The position numbers and the translations under genes are program-made. From Amphritea atlantica (GTDB lineage Bacteria > Pseudomonadota > Gammaproteobacteria > Pseudomonadales > Balneatricaceae), in assembly GCF_018860855.1 (NCBI RefSeq), contig NZ_JAHKQE010000001.1, forward strand, positions 1 to 33,593: 33,593 nucleotides of DNA. Reading direction: 5' to 3'. The notes under the pieces were generated by a model. The model saw only the letters and a list, made by a program, of their open reading frames with translations. It had not been told where the DNA came from and ran no database searches. Positions 33,530 to 33,593 of this stretch are shown here, piece by piece. The stretch's first letter is position 1. Each line of letters opens with the position of its first letter.

Positions 33530-33593
33530 ATGCTGTCGGAATTAGCCACCATTGCCGACACTTTGAATATGACCGTTTCGCAGATGATACCCG
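33530..33593 (+). CDS. Possible N-terminal fragment of an unidentified gene, cut by the window end
   Basis: An ATG at 33530 opens a frame that runs off the window: MLSELATIADTLNMTVSQMI. The pattern resembles the last helices of an XRE-type helix-turn-helix domain, but the frame is open only from 33491, so if that is right the 5' part is missing or in another frame. The opposite strand is also open here. The rest of 33420-33529 shows no feature I can support. Confidence 0.25.
   Translation, partial: MLSELATIADTLNMTVSQMIP

Overview
This window looks like chromosomal core DNA of a marine-type gammaproteobacterium, probably Oceanospirillales or a Pseudomonas-like relative. That reading rests on gene order and protein similarity as I remember the families, not on a search. 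Two conserved blocks support it: smpB/ratA/rnfH/bamE/fur/recN/grpE/dnaK/dnaJ/dapB, and ypjD/ffh/rpsP/rimM/trmD/rplS/xerD/dsbC/hom/thrC/recJ. Coding density is high, most genes have short gaps and recognisable hairpin terminators, and no tRNA, rRNA, IS element or CRISPR array was seen.

Left edge (1-2.6 kb): the only clearly accessory part. A tyrosine recombinase gene on the minus strand sits directly behind the 3' end of the tmRNA gene (ssrA), a classic integration site for islands and prophages. The element would extend left, out of the window, so its cargo is not visible. Between ssrA and the integrase lie a perfect inverted repeat and a strong terminator-like hairpin whose U-tract abuts the integrase ATG and whose 3' arm holds its ribosome binding site.

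2.7-14 kb: ribosome rescue (smpB with ssrA), a sodium-coupled amino-acid-type transporter, ratA-rnfH, the outer-membrane assembly lipoprotein bamE, the iron regulator fur, the recombination/repair gene recN with a perfect LexA box, and the heat-shock chaperone set grpE, dnaK, dnaJ. Both grpE and dnaK are preceded by good sigma32-type promoters. cysE (cysteine synthesis) and dapB (lysine and peptidoglycan synthesis) follow.

14-20.5 kb: small or poorly characterised conserved genes: a DUF3461 protein, a YqfO/NIF3-like protein, a MarC-family membrane protein, a 53-residue Pmp3/YqaE membrane protein, two Nudix hydrolases, a DUF1289 protein, an MTH1187-type thiamine-binding protein, a CNNM/CorC-family membrane protein and the CcsA-like protein YpjD.

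20.6-33.6 kb: protein targeting (ffh), the rpsP-rimM-trmD-rplS ribosome and tRNA-modification operon, an uncharacterised exported protein, xerD (dimer resolution), dsbC (disulfide isomerase), hom and thrC (threonine synthesis), a YdcF/ElyC-like protein overlapping recJ, a 60-residue uncharacterised protein, and nfo (endonuclease IV).

I found no convincing undescribed multi-gene system. The best leads are the ssrA/integrase junction, a possible leaderless smpB transcript, a DnaA-box pair in a non-coding AT-rich gap, and a recurring GCCTAGGC-centred hairpin core.
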